A stretch of 64,000 nucleotides of DNA. Origin: Roseomonas sp. HF4 (GTDB taxonomy: Bacteria > Pseudomonadota > Alphaproteobacteria > Acetobacterales > Acetobacteraceae). The notes under the pieces were generated by a model. It did no database searches. It saw only the letters and a program-made list of their open reading frames with translations, and had not been told where the DNA came from. The translations under genes were made by a program, and so were the position numbers. Positions 44,178 to 52,841 of the stretch are shown here, in pieces; the stretch's first letter is position 1, and each line of letters starts with the position of its first letter. Location: positions 124,001 through 188,000 of the forward strand of contig NZ_STGD01000003.1 in the NCBI RefSeq assembly GCF_005222755.1, read 5' to 3'.

Positions 44178-44391
44178 CTTTCTCCCGCCCCCAGCCGGCA
44201 CCCGGCGCCAGCTTCACGTGGAAATGTCTAGCGACAGCCACCTATTCGATCCACCCCGGAACCGACCGACGGGTCTGACGGGGGCGCCCGGCTTGGCAAG
44301 GTCGCTTCCGCCGCGAGCGATCACGTCCTAAAGCCCCGGGTCGGCGCTGCGCTCCCGCTGCGCCGCAGCACCGCCCGCGCCGCTGGAAGCG

Positions 44392-45339
44392 ATGAGGAGC
44401 CTCGCATGCGTCATCACGAGCCACGCCCCCGTCGCGGTGCCTGAGGCCATGTCCACGCGCGTCATCGGAACCGCCGTCGCGAGCGTCGTCGTCGCGTTGC
44501 TCGTGCTTGCGTTCAAGGCCGTGGCCTGGTGGCTGACTGGCAGCGTCGCCCTGCTGGCCGACGCGCTCGAGAGCGTGGTGAACGTTGCGGCCGCCGTCGC
44601 GGCGCTGGTCGCCATCCGCTTCTCTGCCCTGCCGGCCGATGCGAACCATCCCTACGGCCATGCCAAGGCGGAATACTTCTCGGCCGTGCTTGAAGGCGCG
44701 CTGATCATCGTCGCCGCGCTGCTGATCCTGAACGAGGCATGGGGCGCGCTGCAGTCCCCGCGCGCGCCGGAGGCGGCGCCGCTCGGACTGGCCGTCTCGG
44801 CGCTGGCGACGGCGATCAACGGCGCCTGGGCGGCCGTGCTGTTCCGGCGCGGCCGCGCGGCCCGCTCACCCGCGCTCGTTGCCGATGCGCGCCACCTCCT
44901 CGCCGATGTCGTCACCTCCGTCGGCGTGATCGCGGGCGTGGCGCTGGTCGCCATGACCGGTATCCTCTGGCTTGACCCGTTGCTCGCGGCGCTGACGGCG
45001 GTGAACATCCTCTTCTCAGGCTTCCGCCTGCTGCGCGAGAGCCTGGGCGGGCTGATGGACGAGGCGGTCCCCTCGGCGACGCTGGACCGGATCCGCGCCA
45101 TCGTCGCGACCGAGGCCGAGGGCGCGATCGAGGCGCACGACCTCCGCTCCCGCCACGCCGGCCGCTTCACCTTCCTCGAGTTCCACCTGGTGGTGCCGGG
45201 CGCCATGCCGGTGCGGGAGGCGCACGACATCTGCGACCGCATCGAGGCCGCGCTCAAGGCCGAGCTGCGCGACGCCGTCATCACCATCCATGTCGAGCCG
45301 GAGGGCAAGGCGAAGCAGAGCGGGGTTCCCGTTCTGTGA
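44392..45339 (+). CDS. Cation diffusion facilitator family transporter
   Basis: A 315-residue CDF transporter with six predicted helices between about 25 and 215. The metal-site regions are ALLADALESVVN near 60, HPYGHAKAEYFS near 88 and VADARHLLADVVTS near 165, whose Asp/His pattern fits Zn/Co/Fe or Mn transport. The cytoplasmic C-terminal domain (215-300) is present. It exports divalent metal from the cytoplasm. A start at 44449 (MSTRVIGTAV) is an alternative. The following TonB gene overlaps by 4 bp (GTGA). Confidence 0.9.
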   Translation: MRSLACVITSHAPVAVPEAMSTRVIGTAVASVVVALLVLAFKAVAWWLTGSVALLADALESVVNVAAAVAALVAIRFSALPADANHPYGHAKAEYFSAVLEGALIIVAALLILNEAWGALQSPRAPEAAPLGLAVSALATAINGAWAAVLFRRGRAARSPALVADARHLLADVVTSVGVIAGVALVAMTGILWLDPLLAALTAVNILFSGFRLLRESLGGLMDEAVPSATLDRIRAIVATEAEGAIEAHDLRSRHAGRFTFLEFHLVVPGAMPVREAHDICDRIEAALKAELRDAVITIHVEPEGKAKQSGVPVL

Positions 45340-46223
45340 GGCCGCCCGCGCGCCCGCCCCGCGGCGGCGCCTGGATGGCGGCGGCGCTCGGCGTGTCCTG
45401 CGCGCTGCATGCCGCGGCCCTGGCGGCGCTCCTGCTCCTTCCGGGACGCGCGATGGACGGAGCCGGCGAGGCGGGCTCCGTCGCGCTCGTCTTCGCCGAC
45501 ACGGCGGCGCTGGCAGGCGCCGCCGCCGAGGCGGAGGCGGCGCCTGCCGTCCCGTCGGCGCCCCCCGCGCCTGCCTCACCGCCCGATGCGCCCGCGCCGT
45601 CCGCCCCGCCAGGCGCCCCTGCGTCTGTCGCGGCCCCGGCCGATCCCGCCGTTCCGTCGCGCCCGGCCGATCCCGAGCCCCCACCGCCGCCCGCGCCGGT
45701 TCGCGAGGCCGACGCCCCGCTTGTCCGCGACGCCGGGGCGGATCTGCCGCCGCCCCCGCCAGCCCCGCCCCCGGTCGCGGCGGAGACGGGCTCGGCCGAG
45801 CCGCCGCGCCAGGCTCATGCCGCAGCCAGGCCGCCGCCCGCGCGCGCCACGGCTCGCGCCGAACCCAACCCGGTACGCCTCGATGCCGGTGCCGGTGCCT
45901 TGCCCGACCCTTCGATCGGCGCGCGGGCGACCGGCGCGGTGGTGCCGCCAGGTGTCGATGGCGGCTACCGCAACCCGCCACCCGACTACCCGGCCGAGAG
46001 CCGGCGGCGGGGGGAGGAAGGCGTGGTGCGCCTCCGGCTGCGCGTCAGCGCGGAGGGGCGCGTGGAGCAGGCCGATATCGTCGCGTCCTCGGGCCATCCG
46101 GCGCTCGACCGCGCGGCGGTGGCGGCGACGCGTCAATGGCGCTTCCGCCCGGCAAGCCAGGCCGGCCTGCCGGTCACGGCGACGCTCGCCACCGCCGTGC
46201 ATTTCCGCCTGACGGACCGGTGA
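45336..46223 (+). CDS. TonB-family energy transducer
   Basis: A 295-residue protein with an N-terminal membrane anchor (AALGVSCALHAAALAALLLL, about 15-35), a proline-rich spacer of some 130 residues with PP/AP repeats, and a C-terminal TonB domain (about 215-295) with YPAESRRRGEEGVVRLRLR and the closing WRFRPA. It links proton motive force to outer-membrane receptors. exbB and exbD are not in the window. The GTG start overlaps the CDF stop by 4 bp. The receptor it serves may be the B12 receptor encoded nearby, because an adenosyltransferase and btuB follow. Confidence 0.88.
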   Translation: MRPPARPPRGGAWMAAALGVSCALHAAALAALLLLPGRAMDGAGEAGSVALVFADTAALAGAAAEAEAAPAVPSAPPAPASPPDAPAPSAPPGAPASVAAPADPAVPSRPADPEPPPPPAPVREADAPLVRDAGADLPPPPPAPPPVAAETGSAEPPRQAHAAARPPPARATARAEPNPVRLDAGAGALPDPSIGARATGAVVPPGVDGGYRNPPPDYPAESRRRGEEGVVRLRLRVSAEGRVEQADIVASSGHPALDRAAVAATRQWRFRPASQAGLPVTATLATAVHFRLTDR

Positions 46224-46277
46224 GCCTTGCGGCGCAGCGCCGCCGCGCCATAACCAAGTCCGATACGGGAGACCCTC

Positions 46278-46835
46278 ATGGTGAAGCTCGACGTCATCAC
46301 GACGCGCGGCGGCGACGGCGGCGAGACCTCGCTCGGCGACGGCCGCCGCGTGCGCAAGGACGCGCTGCGCGTCGAGGCCTACGGCACGGTGGACGAGGCC
46401 AATGCCGCGATCGGCCTTTTGCGCCTGCATTGCACGACCGACGCGGCGGCGGATGCGATGCTCGCGCGCATCCAGAACGAGCTGTTCGATGTGGGCGCCG
46501 ACCTCTGCGTGCCGGGCGAGGCCGGGGCACGGCTGCGCGTGGCGGATACGCAATCGGCGCGGCTCGAGGCCGAGATCGCGGAGATGAATGCGGCGCTTCC
46601 GGCGCTGCGGTCCTTCGTGCTGCCGGGCGGCAGCGCGGCGGCGGCGCATGCGCATCTCGCGCGCACCGTCGTGCGGCGGGCGGAACGCCTGGCCGTCGCG
46701 CTGGCGGCGGAGGAGGAGGTGAACCCGGCCGTGGTGCGCTACCTCAACCGGCTGTCGGACCACCTGTTCGTGCTGTCGCGGCACCTGAACGGGGGGAACG
46801 ACGTACTGTGGGTCCCGGGGGGAACGCGGGGGTGA
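46278..46835 (+). CDS. Cob(I)alamin adenosyltransferase, PduO type
   Basis: A 185-residue PduO-type corrinoid adenosyltransferase (not the CobA/CobO fold). TTRGGDGGETSLGDGRRV near 9 binds ATP, YGTVDEANAAIGL near 36 follows, and VVRRAERLAVALAAEEEVNP near 133 and YLNRLSDHLFVLSRHLN near 155 are typical. It transfers the adenosyl group of ATP to Co(I) corrinoid to form coenzyme B12. It completes the B12 salvage path after uptake by BtuB. It is 54 bp after tonB and converges on btuB across a strong hairpin. Confidence 0.92.
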   Translation: MVKLDVITTRGGDGGETSLGDGRRVRKDALRVEAYGTVDEANAAIGLLRLHCTTDAAADAMLARIQNELFDVGADLCVPGEAGARLRVADTQSARLEAEIAEMNAALPALRSFVLPGGSAAAAHAHLARTVVRRAERLAVALAAEEEVNPAVVRYLNRLSDHLFVLSRHLNGGNDVLWVPGGTRG

Positions 46836-46842
46836 GGCGGGT

Positions 46843-46864
46843 GGGGGGAGGGGAACCTCCCCCC
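46843..46864. terminator. Bidirectional hairpin between adenosyltransferase gene and btuB
   Basis: GGGGGGAGG-GGAA-CCTCCCCCC is a perfect 9-bp stem with a GGAA loop between two convergent genes. It is fully GC-paired except one A-T pair. It could act in both directions although no long T-run is present. Confidence 0.55.
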
Positions 46865-46871
46865 GTTCGTC

Positions 46872-48857
46872 TCAGAACGTCCCGCGCAGCCCCAGGATCG
46901 CGCTCCGCCCCGGCACCACGAAGCCGTTCGCCGGCTCGTAGCGCGTGTTGCCGATGTTGCGGACCTCGACGAAGGAGGTCACCTGCGCCGTCAGCGGCAG
47001 CGACGCCGTCAGGTTGAACAGCACGCCTTCCGGATTCTTGCCCGCGACCGGGATGGACCGCCCGTTGTCCTGGTAGCGTGCGAAGGCGCCCTCGGGCGAC
47101 TGCCCGACATAGATGACCTCCGGCGCGATGATCAGGCGGGAGCGCGGCACGTCGAACCAGCCGACCTCGGGCGCGATGCGGGCCGACAGGCTGGCCACGT
47201 TGCGCGGCCGGCGCGCGAGCGGCGTGTCGGTCGTCGTGTCGCGCGCCTCGGTCACCGTCCAGGCGCCGGTGATGTCGAGCCAGTCCGCCGGGCGCAGCGT
47301 CAGGCCGAACTCGCCGCCGCGGATGCGCGCGCGATCCACGTTCACCAGCGTCGAGAAGGTCGGGTCGAAGTTGATGAGATCCCGGATGCGGCTGTCGAAA
47401 TAGAGCGCCGAGACGGTCGCGAAGCGCCCCGCGATGTCGGTCTCCCACCCCACTTCCCAGGAGGTGGAACGCTCCGCCTCGAGGTCCGGGTTGCCGCGGA
47501 AGAAGGTGCCGATCTGCCCGAAGCGCTGGTAGAGCGACGGAGCCTTGAAGGCGGTGCCGCCGGCCGCGCGGATGCGGGAGGAGATCTCGGGCAGCGCCAG
47601 CACCGCGCCGAGCCGCCAGGTGGGCTCCGTGCCGTAGTCCTCGGCGTCGTCGAGGCGGAGCGCGGCCGTCACGTCCAGCCGCTCGAACAGTCGCGCCTGC
47701 GCGCCGAGGTAGCCGTAGGTGTTCTCGGCCCGCGCATCCGTGGTGATGCGGAAGAAGGGCGAGCCCGCGGCGCTTGTCGCGCTCTCCCGGTCCCAGCCAC
47801 CGCCGAAGGTCAGGCTGGCGTCTGTCACGAAGCCGCCGGCCGGCAGGCGCAGCGTGTTGTCCCAGGCGAGGCCCACGCGGTCGCCGACATAGAGGTCGTC
47901 GGCCGTGCCGAAGCGGTTGCCGGGATCGGGCAGGTTCACGTAGCGGCGGCGATCCTCGCTGCCGGACAGGCGCAGCCCCGTGGTCCAGGCGCCGCCGAAC
48001 AGCGCCGTCTGGCTGCGCAGGTAGCCGAACCAGTTGCGGTCCTGGCCCGTGTAGTTCGGGTCGTCCTGCGGCACGCTGTCGAGGCCGAAGGTGTTCTCCC
48101 GCCAGCGGACCAGCCCGTCGATGCGCGTGGCGCCCAGGATGGCGTCGGGCGTCGTCTCGCCGAGCGTCACGCCCGCGCGCGCGGTGACGGCGGCGGCGCG
48201 CAGCCCGTCGCGTTCGCCCCGGTTCGAGGAGAAGCGCGGGGCGACCGAGTTGAAGCCCTCGGTCGAGAGCGACTGCCCGGTGATGCCGTAGTCGAAGGCG
48301 CCGAGCGTGCCGCCCGCGCCCGCATAGCCGCGCAGCGTGCGCTGCGTGCCGCCGGCGATCTCGCCATAGGGGGCGAAGGCGCGGTCGGCGGGCGCGCGGC
48401 GCGTGATCAGGTTGACCACGCCGCCGATCGCCGCCGTGCCGTAGACGGCCGAGACGGGGCCGCGCACGACCTCGATGCGCTCGACATCGCCCAGCAACTC
48501 GTTGCCGAAGTTGAAGGCGCCGTTGGGCTCGGCGCTGTCGTTCAGCGGCACGCCGTCGCGCAGCACCAGCACGTGGCGGGAATTGGTGCCGCGCAGGAAG
48601 CCCGAGGCCTGCTGGCCCGGCCCGCCCGCCTGCACCAGGCGGAAGCCCGGCACGGCGGCCAGCGCATCGGCCAAGGTGACGTAGCCGCGTTCCTCCATGT
48701 CGCGGCGGTCGATCACCGTGGTGGCGGCGGGGATGCGTTCCGCCGGCGTCGGCACGCGGGTCGCGGTGACGACCACGTCGGGCAGGGTTGGGGGTTGCTG
48801 CGCCCAGGCAGGCGCAAGCGGGGTGAAGACGAACAAGGCGAGGATCCGGCGGTTCAT
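46872..48857 (-). CDS. btuB: TonB-dependent receptor, BtuB-like
   Basis: A 661-residue outer-membrane receptor. The signal peptide is MNRRILALFVFTPLAPAWA. The TonB box PDVVVTATR lies near 27. The plug domain (about 35-145) has GFLRGTNSRHVLVLRDG and VVRGPVSAVYGTAAIGG. The barrel ends in the typical terminal Phe (LRGTF). It imports cobalamin, with energy from TonB. The cobalamin riboswitch in its leader confirms the ligand class. A GGAGGGA ribosome site precedes the start at 48857. The longer frame upstream of it is rejected, since it would run through the riboswitch. Confidence 0.92.
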   Translation of the reverse strand: MNRRILALFVFTPLAPAWAQQPPTLPDVVVTATRVPTPAERIPAATTVIDRRDMEERGYVTLADALAAVPGFRLVQAGGPGQQASGFLRGTNSRHVLVLRDGVPLNDSAEPNGAFNFGNELLGDVERIEVVRGPVSAVYGTAAIGGVVNLITRRAPADRAFAPYGEIAGGTQRTLRGYAGAGGTLGAFDYGITGQSLSTEGFNSVAPRFSSNRGERDGLRAAAVTARAGVTLGETTPDAILGATRIDGLVRWRENTFGLDSVPQDDPNYTGQDRNWFGYLRSQTALFGGAWTTGLRLSGSEDRRRYVNLPDPGNRFGTADDLYVGDRVGLAWDNTLRLPAGGFVTDASLTFGGGWDRESATSAAGSPFFRITTDARAENTYGYLGAQARLFERLDVTAALRLDDAEDYGTEPTWRLGAVLALPEISSRIRAAGGTAFKAPSLYQRFGQIGTFFRGNPDLEAERSTSWEVGWETDIAGRFATVSALYFDSRIRDLINFDPTFSTLVNVDRARIRGGEFGLTLRPADWLDITGAWTVTEARDTTTDTPLARRPRNVASLSARIAPEVGWFDVPRSRLIIAPEVIYVGQSPEGAFARYQDNGRSIPVAGKNPEGVLFNLTASLPLTAQVTSFVEVRNIGNTRYEPANGFVVPGRSAILGLRGTF

Positions 48858-49017
48858 CCGGGGTCCCTCCGTGGCACGATCCGCGTTTCGCCATGCGGCC
48901 TTGCGGCCGCAGGACGGGCTCACGTCGTGCTCGCATACGGAGGCCTGCGCCGTGGCCGGCGCATTCCTTGGGTCCGTTGCGCCGGTGCACCCCGCCCGGC
49001 ACGCGCGAGACAACTCT

Positions 49018-49216
49018 GCGCCGGCCGGTCTCCTGGCTCGCGACGGGAAGGGGGCCTTGGCCTCCTCCGCCGGCCCCGCCTTCTCACGCCTGCGCGCAAT
49101 GGCATCGGGGACCGGACGCGTCGCCTACAGTTGCGGGGGCAGCCGCGGCTTGGCGGGGCGTGGCCCCGCGTCGCGCGTTCCCGTTTCAGCCCTTCCGGGC
49201 CACCGGCGCATGGGGC
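49018..49216 (-). ncRNA. Cobalamin riboswitch in the btuB leader
   Basis: On the minus strand, GCGCCGGTGGCCCGGAAGGG near 49216 opens the element, then comes ACGGGAA, then GCTGCCCCCGCAACTGTA (complement of 49127-49143), the core L5/L6 signature of cobalamin riboswitches. The B12 box GAGCCAGGAGACCGGCC (complement of 49023-49039) closes it. All are in the canonical order over about 200 bases, ending 160 bases before the btuB start. Adenosylcobalamin or another B12 form is expected to switch off btuB expression. Confidence 0.93.
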
Positions 49217-49285
49217 GAGCGTAGCGGCCGCGCCTTGCTTCGTCCATGGCGGCTGGCGCGCGCCCTGGCGCCGAACCGCTGACGG

Positions 49286-49942
49286 TCACGATCCGCTGCC
49301 GAACTGCCCCCAGAGATAGGCCACGCCCTCGAGGCCATACCAGAACAGCGCGCCGAGGACGACGGTGGCGAAAAGGTTGCCCAGGAAGGTCAGCGCCATG
49401 CCCAGCCCGATCACCTTGCTGTCGTTCTCGACCAGCCCCAGGGCCATCACGATGGTGCCGAAGGCCGGCGGGCCGTTCGTGCCCGGGCCCGGCAGGATCA
49501 GCATCAGCGCGGCATAGGCGGTGAGCCAGCCGACTGCCTTGTCGGCATGCGGCCCGGTGAAGGGGCCGGGGCGCGGGCGCACCCAGCGTTCGATCTTCCC
49601 GATCGCGCGCGAGATGCGGGTGTCCGAACCCGCCGACAGCCGCAGCAGGTCGGTCCGCCGGAGCGACTGCCGCGCGATGAAGCCCGGCAGCTTCGGCTTG
49701 CGGAACCCGAGCCCCATCTGCACGCCCAGGATCAGCATCGGCGTGCCGAAGACGCTCGCCATGCCCGGCAGCAGCCCGGGCAGGCAGAGCAGCAGGATCA
49801 GCAGGCCGAAGGCGCGATCGCCGAAGGCTTCCGACATCTCGCCCAGCGTGATGCGTTCCCCTGGGCATTGCGTCGCGACCTCGGCGACCAGGCGCGAGAT
49901 GGGCGCAGCGGGATGTTCGGCCGCGAGGTCCTCGATCGTCAT
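49286..49942 (-). CDS. ExoD-family protein (exopolysaccharide synthesis)
   Basis: A 218-residue protein of the ExoD family (PF06055). Four or five hydrophobic segments are visible (about 46-80, 130-160, 175-215), with GERITLGEMSEAFGDRAFG near 28 and the LPGLLPG loop near 54 typical of the family. ExoD of Sinorhizobium affects exopolysaccharide production and alkali tolerance. The biochemical role is unknown. It lies 4 bp after the stop of a paralogous ExoD gene in the same direction. Confidence 0.88.
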   Translation of the reverse strand: MTIEDLAAEHPAAPISRLVAEVATQCPGERITLGEMSEAFGDRAFGLLILLLCLPGLLPGMASVFGTPMLILGVQMGLGFRKPKLPGFIARQSLRRTDLLRLSAGSDTRISRAIGKIERWVRPRPGPFTGPHADKAVGWLTAYAALMLILPGPGTNGPPAFGTIVMALGLVENDSKVIGLGMALTFLGNLFATVVLGALFWYGLEGVAYLWGQFGSGS

Positions 49943-49946
49943 GCGG

Positions 49947-50594
49947 CTAGAGGCCGAAGGCCCACTGGAAGGCGGTCACGACCAGCACCCAGACCGTGCC
50001 GATGATCGAGATGCCGAGCGCCGCGCCGAACAGCCCGACGACGATGCCAGCAAGGATGGTGAGGCTGTCCTCCTCCATCATGCCGATCGCCATGATGGCG
50101 CAGGCGAGGGAGGGCGGGCCGTTGGTGAAGGGCAGCGGCACGATCACGATGACGGCAAGGAAGGCCCCGTAGGCGCCGATCGCGCGTTCCGCCCGCCGCC
50201 GCGTCAGGAAGGACGGCCGCGGCTTCACGAAGCGCTCGATCCGGCGGAGCCAGGCCTGCGCCTTCAGCGCGATCATCTCGAGGTCGCTCCGCCGCATCGA
50301 GCGCCGCGTGAGGAAGCCGGGCAGCCGCGGCGTCGGGTAGCCGAGCGCGAGCTGCAGGCAGACGATGCCGAGCGGTGCGCCGAAGATCGGGCTGAGGCCC
50401 GGGATATAGATCGGCAGGAGGTTCGGCAGCGCGAACAGTACGATCAGCAGCCCGTAGGACCGCATGCCGAAGGCCTGCATCAGCTCGCCCATGGTGATGC
50501 GTGGCTCCGGCCACGACCGCGCGACGCTGAGGATGAGTTCCGACGCCGGCGCATGCGCGCGCGCCACACCGACCTGGTCCACGGTTCCGTGCAT
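49947..50594 (-). CDS. ExoD-family protein, paralogue
   Basis: A 215-residue second ExoD protein, clearly a paralogue of the neighbour: EPRITMGELMQAFGMRSYGL matches its GERITLGEMSEAFGDRAFGL segment. Both continue with RxPRLPGF and a charged RERFVKPRP-like loop. About five membrane segments. The start is the ATG at 50594. A TTG immediately before gives the same reading frame. The two genes probably form a two-gene operon. Confidence 0.88.
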   Translation of the reverse strand: MHGTVDQVGVARAHAPASELILSVARSWPEPRITMGELMQAFGMRSYGLLIVLFALPNLLPIYIPGLSPIFGAPLGIVCLQLALGYPTPRLPGFLTRRSMRRSDLEMIALKAQAWLRRIERFVKPRPSFLTRRRAERAIGAYGAFLAVIVIVPLPFTNGPPSLACAIMAIGMMEEDSLTILAGIVVGLFGAALGISIIGTVWVLVVTAFQWAFGL

Positions 50595-50738
50595 CAACGC
50601 TCCCTTGAGGCCCCTGCCCGGATCGCCGGGGATGTCGTGGCGCCATCTGCGGGCACCTGCGACCGGCGTCCCATACCATGCCGGCGAGGCCGGGCGGGAG
50701 CCCCGCGCGCATGTCTTTTCCGCAAGGGGCCGCCGGTC

Positions 50739-51542
50739 TCAACGGCCGGCGAAGGCGGGCTTGCGCTTCTCGAGGAAGGCGCGCCGGCCTTCCTGGTAGT
50801 CGGCGCTGTCGAAGCAGGCGGCCATGGCGGCGTTGCGTGCCGCGATGTCGCGGTCGGCCCGGTCCTGCAGCACGGCCTGCACCGTCCGCTTGTTGGCGTA
50901 GAGCGAGAGCGGCGCGTTGCGCGCGAGCGTCGCGGTCAGCGCCGCGATCTCGCCCGCCAGGGCGTCGGCCGGCACCACCTTGTTGACCAGGCCGACGCGC
51001 TCGGCCTCCTTCGCGTCGAAGCGCTCGCCGGTCATGAGGATCATGTGCGCATGGGCGGGCCCGACGAGGGAGACCAGGTGGCGCACCATGTCGAAGCCGT
51101 AGGCGATGCCGAGCTTCGCCGCCGGGATGCCGAACTGGCTGCCCTCGGCGGCCAGCCGGATATCACACGACATCGCGATGCCGAGCCCGCCACCCATGCA
51201 GAAGCCCCGGATCTCGGCGATCACGGGTTTCGGGAAGGTGGCGAGGCGCCGTCGGCCGCCTTCAGTCTGGCGGCTGTATTCGCGCTGCGCGTCGGCATCG
51301 GATCGCAGCTTGTCGAACTGGCTGATGTCGGCGCCCGAGACGAAGGCCTTGTCCCCCGCGCCCGTCAACACGACGCAGCGCACGGCGTCGTCCTTCTCGA
51401 ACAGGTCGAGCGCCTGCTCCATGCCGCCCCACATGGCGACCGACATGGCGTTGCGCTTCTCGGGCTGGTTGAAGGTGATGCGCCCGACGCCGTCCGTGAT
51501 GTCCGCGAGGATCTTGCCCTCCGCGAAGTCCATGCCTGCCAT
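50739..51542 (-). CDS. Enoyl-CoA hydratase/isomerase family protein
   Basis: A 267-residue crotonase-fold enzyme. VVLTGAGDKAFVSGADISQF near 61 and the oxyanion-hole GFCMGGGLGIAMSCDIRLA near 107 are classic. The catalytic Glu positions of hydratases are replaced by GSQFGIPAAKLGIAYG, so whether it hydrates or isomerises cannot be told. Acts on acyl-CoA thioesters in the cytoplasm. The CaiB-type CoA transferase gene ends 2 bp upstream, so both are one operon for activating and degrading an organic acid. The start is the first ATG (51542); the second is three codons later. Confidence 0.88.
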   Translation of the reverse strand: MAGMDFAEGKILADITDGVGRITFNQPEKRNAMSVAMWGGMEQALDLFEKDDAVRCVVLTGAGDKAFVSGADISQFDKLRSDADAQREYSRQTEGGRRRLATFPKPVIAEIRGFCMGGGLGIAMSCDIRLAAEGSQFGIPAAKLGIAYGFDMVRHLVSLVGPAHAHMILMTGERFDAKEAERVGLVNKVVPADALAGEIAALTATLARNAPLSLYANKRTVQAVLQDRADRDIAARNAAMAACFDSADYQEGRRAFLEKRKPAFAGR

Positions 51543-51544
51543 GG

Positions 51545-52762
51545 TCAGGATTCCATGATCACGCCGAGGCCCTTGAGCCTCGCGATGTCGTCCTCGGAAT
51601 AGCCGGCGTCCCGCAGGATCTCGGACGAATGCTCGCCGAGCCGGGGCGGGATGCGGCGCACCTCGCTCTCGTGGCCCTCGATGTTGATGGCGGTGGAGAC
51701 GAGGTGTGTCGCGCCGCGGTCGGGGTGGTGCATGGGCATCGCCATCCGCAGATGCTGCACCTGCGGGTCGGCGAAGACCTGATCCACCTTGTTGATCGGC
51801 CCGCAGGGGATGCCGATGCGCTCCAGCAGGTCGATCCAGTAGTCGCTGGGCTTTTCCTTGAACACCTCGGCGATCGCGGCGTTCAGCCGCGCGCGGTCCT
51901 TCGAGCGGCCCTGCAGCGTCTTCCAGACCGGGTCCTCGAGCCATTCCGGATGGCCCACGGCTTCCGCGAACTGCGCCCACATCTTGGAACTGCTGGCCGC
52001 GATGTTCACCGGCTTGTCAGCGGTCGGGAAGGCGCCCATCGGGATGTTCACCGGATGGTCGTTGCCGGCCTGGCCCGGCACCTCGCCATCCATCAGGTAG
52101 CGTGCCGCCTGCAGGTCCAGCATGAAGACCATGGCCTCCAGCAGGCTGGTATGGACCCAGCGCCCCTTTCCCGTGCGCTGCCGCTCCCACAGCGCCATCA
52201 TGACGGCGAGCGCCAGCAGGTTTCCCGCCGTCAGGTCGACGAAGGGGATGCCGGCCCGCATCGGGCCGCGGCCGGGTTCGCCGGTGATGGTCATCATCCC
52301 GCCCATGCCCTGGGCGATCTGGTCGACGCCGGCGCGTTCGCTGTACGGCCCGGTCTGCCCGAAGCCGGAGATCGATGCGTAGATCAGCCGCGGATTGACC
52401 GCGTGCACCTGCTCGGGCGCGATGCCGAGGCGGTGCTTCACGCGCACGCGCATGTTCTCGACCAGGACATCGGCGGTCTTCGCGAGTTCGAAGAAGGCCT
52501 TCTTGCCTTCCTCGGTCTTGAGGTCGAGCGCGATGGAGCGCTTGTTGCGATGCAGGTTCTGGAAGTCGTAGCCCTCGCGCGATCCGCCGAGGCCGTCGTT
52601 GAAGGCGGGCGGCTCGACGCGGATCACCTCGGCGCCCCAGTCGGCCAGGTGCCGCACGCAGGTCGGGCCCGCGCGCGCCAGCGTCAGGTCGAGCACGCGG
52701 ATGCCGGCGAGCGGCAGCGTCGTCTCCTGGGCAAGCTTCGGGTCGATGGGGCTTTCCGGCAT
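51545..52762 (-). CDS. CaiB/BaiF family CoA-transferase (family III)
   Basis: A 405-residue family III CoA transferase. IRVLDLTLARAGPTCVRHLAD near 20, DVLVENMRVRVKHRLGI near 88 and AGVDQIAQGMGGMM near 135 are characteristic, the last following the catalytic Asp region. It moves CoA between two carboxylic acids. Formyl-CoA-type and carnitine-type acceptors are both known in this family, and the substrate here is not defined. The start is confirmed by GGAGGACAG just before the ATG. It is translated with the hydratase 2 bp downstream. Confidence 0.9.
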   Translation of the reverse strand: MPESPIDPKLAQETTLPLAGIRVLDLTLARAGPTCVRHLADWGAEVIRVEPPAFNDGLGGSREGYDFQNLHRNKRSIALDLKTEEGKKAFFELAKTADVLVENMRVRVKHRLGIAPEQVHAVNPRLIYASISGFGQTGPYSERAGVDQIAQGMGGMMTITGEPGRGPMRAGIPFVDLTAGNLLALAVMMALWERQRTGKGRWVHTSLLEAMVFMLDLQAARYLMDGEVPGQAGNDHPVNIPMGAFPTADKPVNIAASSSKMWAQFAEAVGHPEWLEDPVWKTLQGRSKDRARLNAAIAEVFKEKPSDYWIDLLERIGIPCGPINKVDQVFADPQVQHLRMAMPMHHPDRGATHLVSTAINIEGHESEVRRIPPRLGEHSSEILRDAGYSEDDIARLKGLGVIMES

Positions 52763-52841
52763 TCTGTCCTCCGTTCGGCCCAAGACTAGGGCGGGTCGGC
52801 CGGAGTGCCCAGGGGGAGAGACCGGGGGGGCGCCCGCCGCC

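Noticed and set aside
44406..44444. A 12-codon upstream ORF (MRHHEPRPRRGA) before the alternative CDF start
   Set aside because: Short, overlapping the main reading frame at 44392, with no evidence of a leader peptide role.
46744..49002. A second long frame opposite the TonB/btuB convergence
   Set aside because: It is a shifted-frame shadow of btuB, rich in Arg/Ala without signal or motif.
50595..50738. Possible small gene between the ExoD and hydratase genes
   Set aside because: No start with ribosome site; open frames here are extensions of neighbouring shadows.
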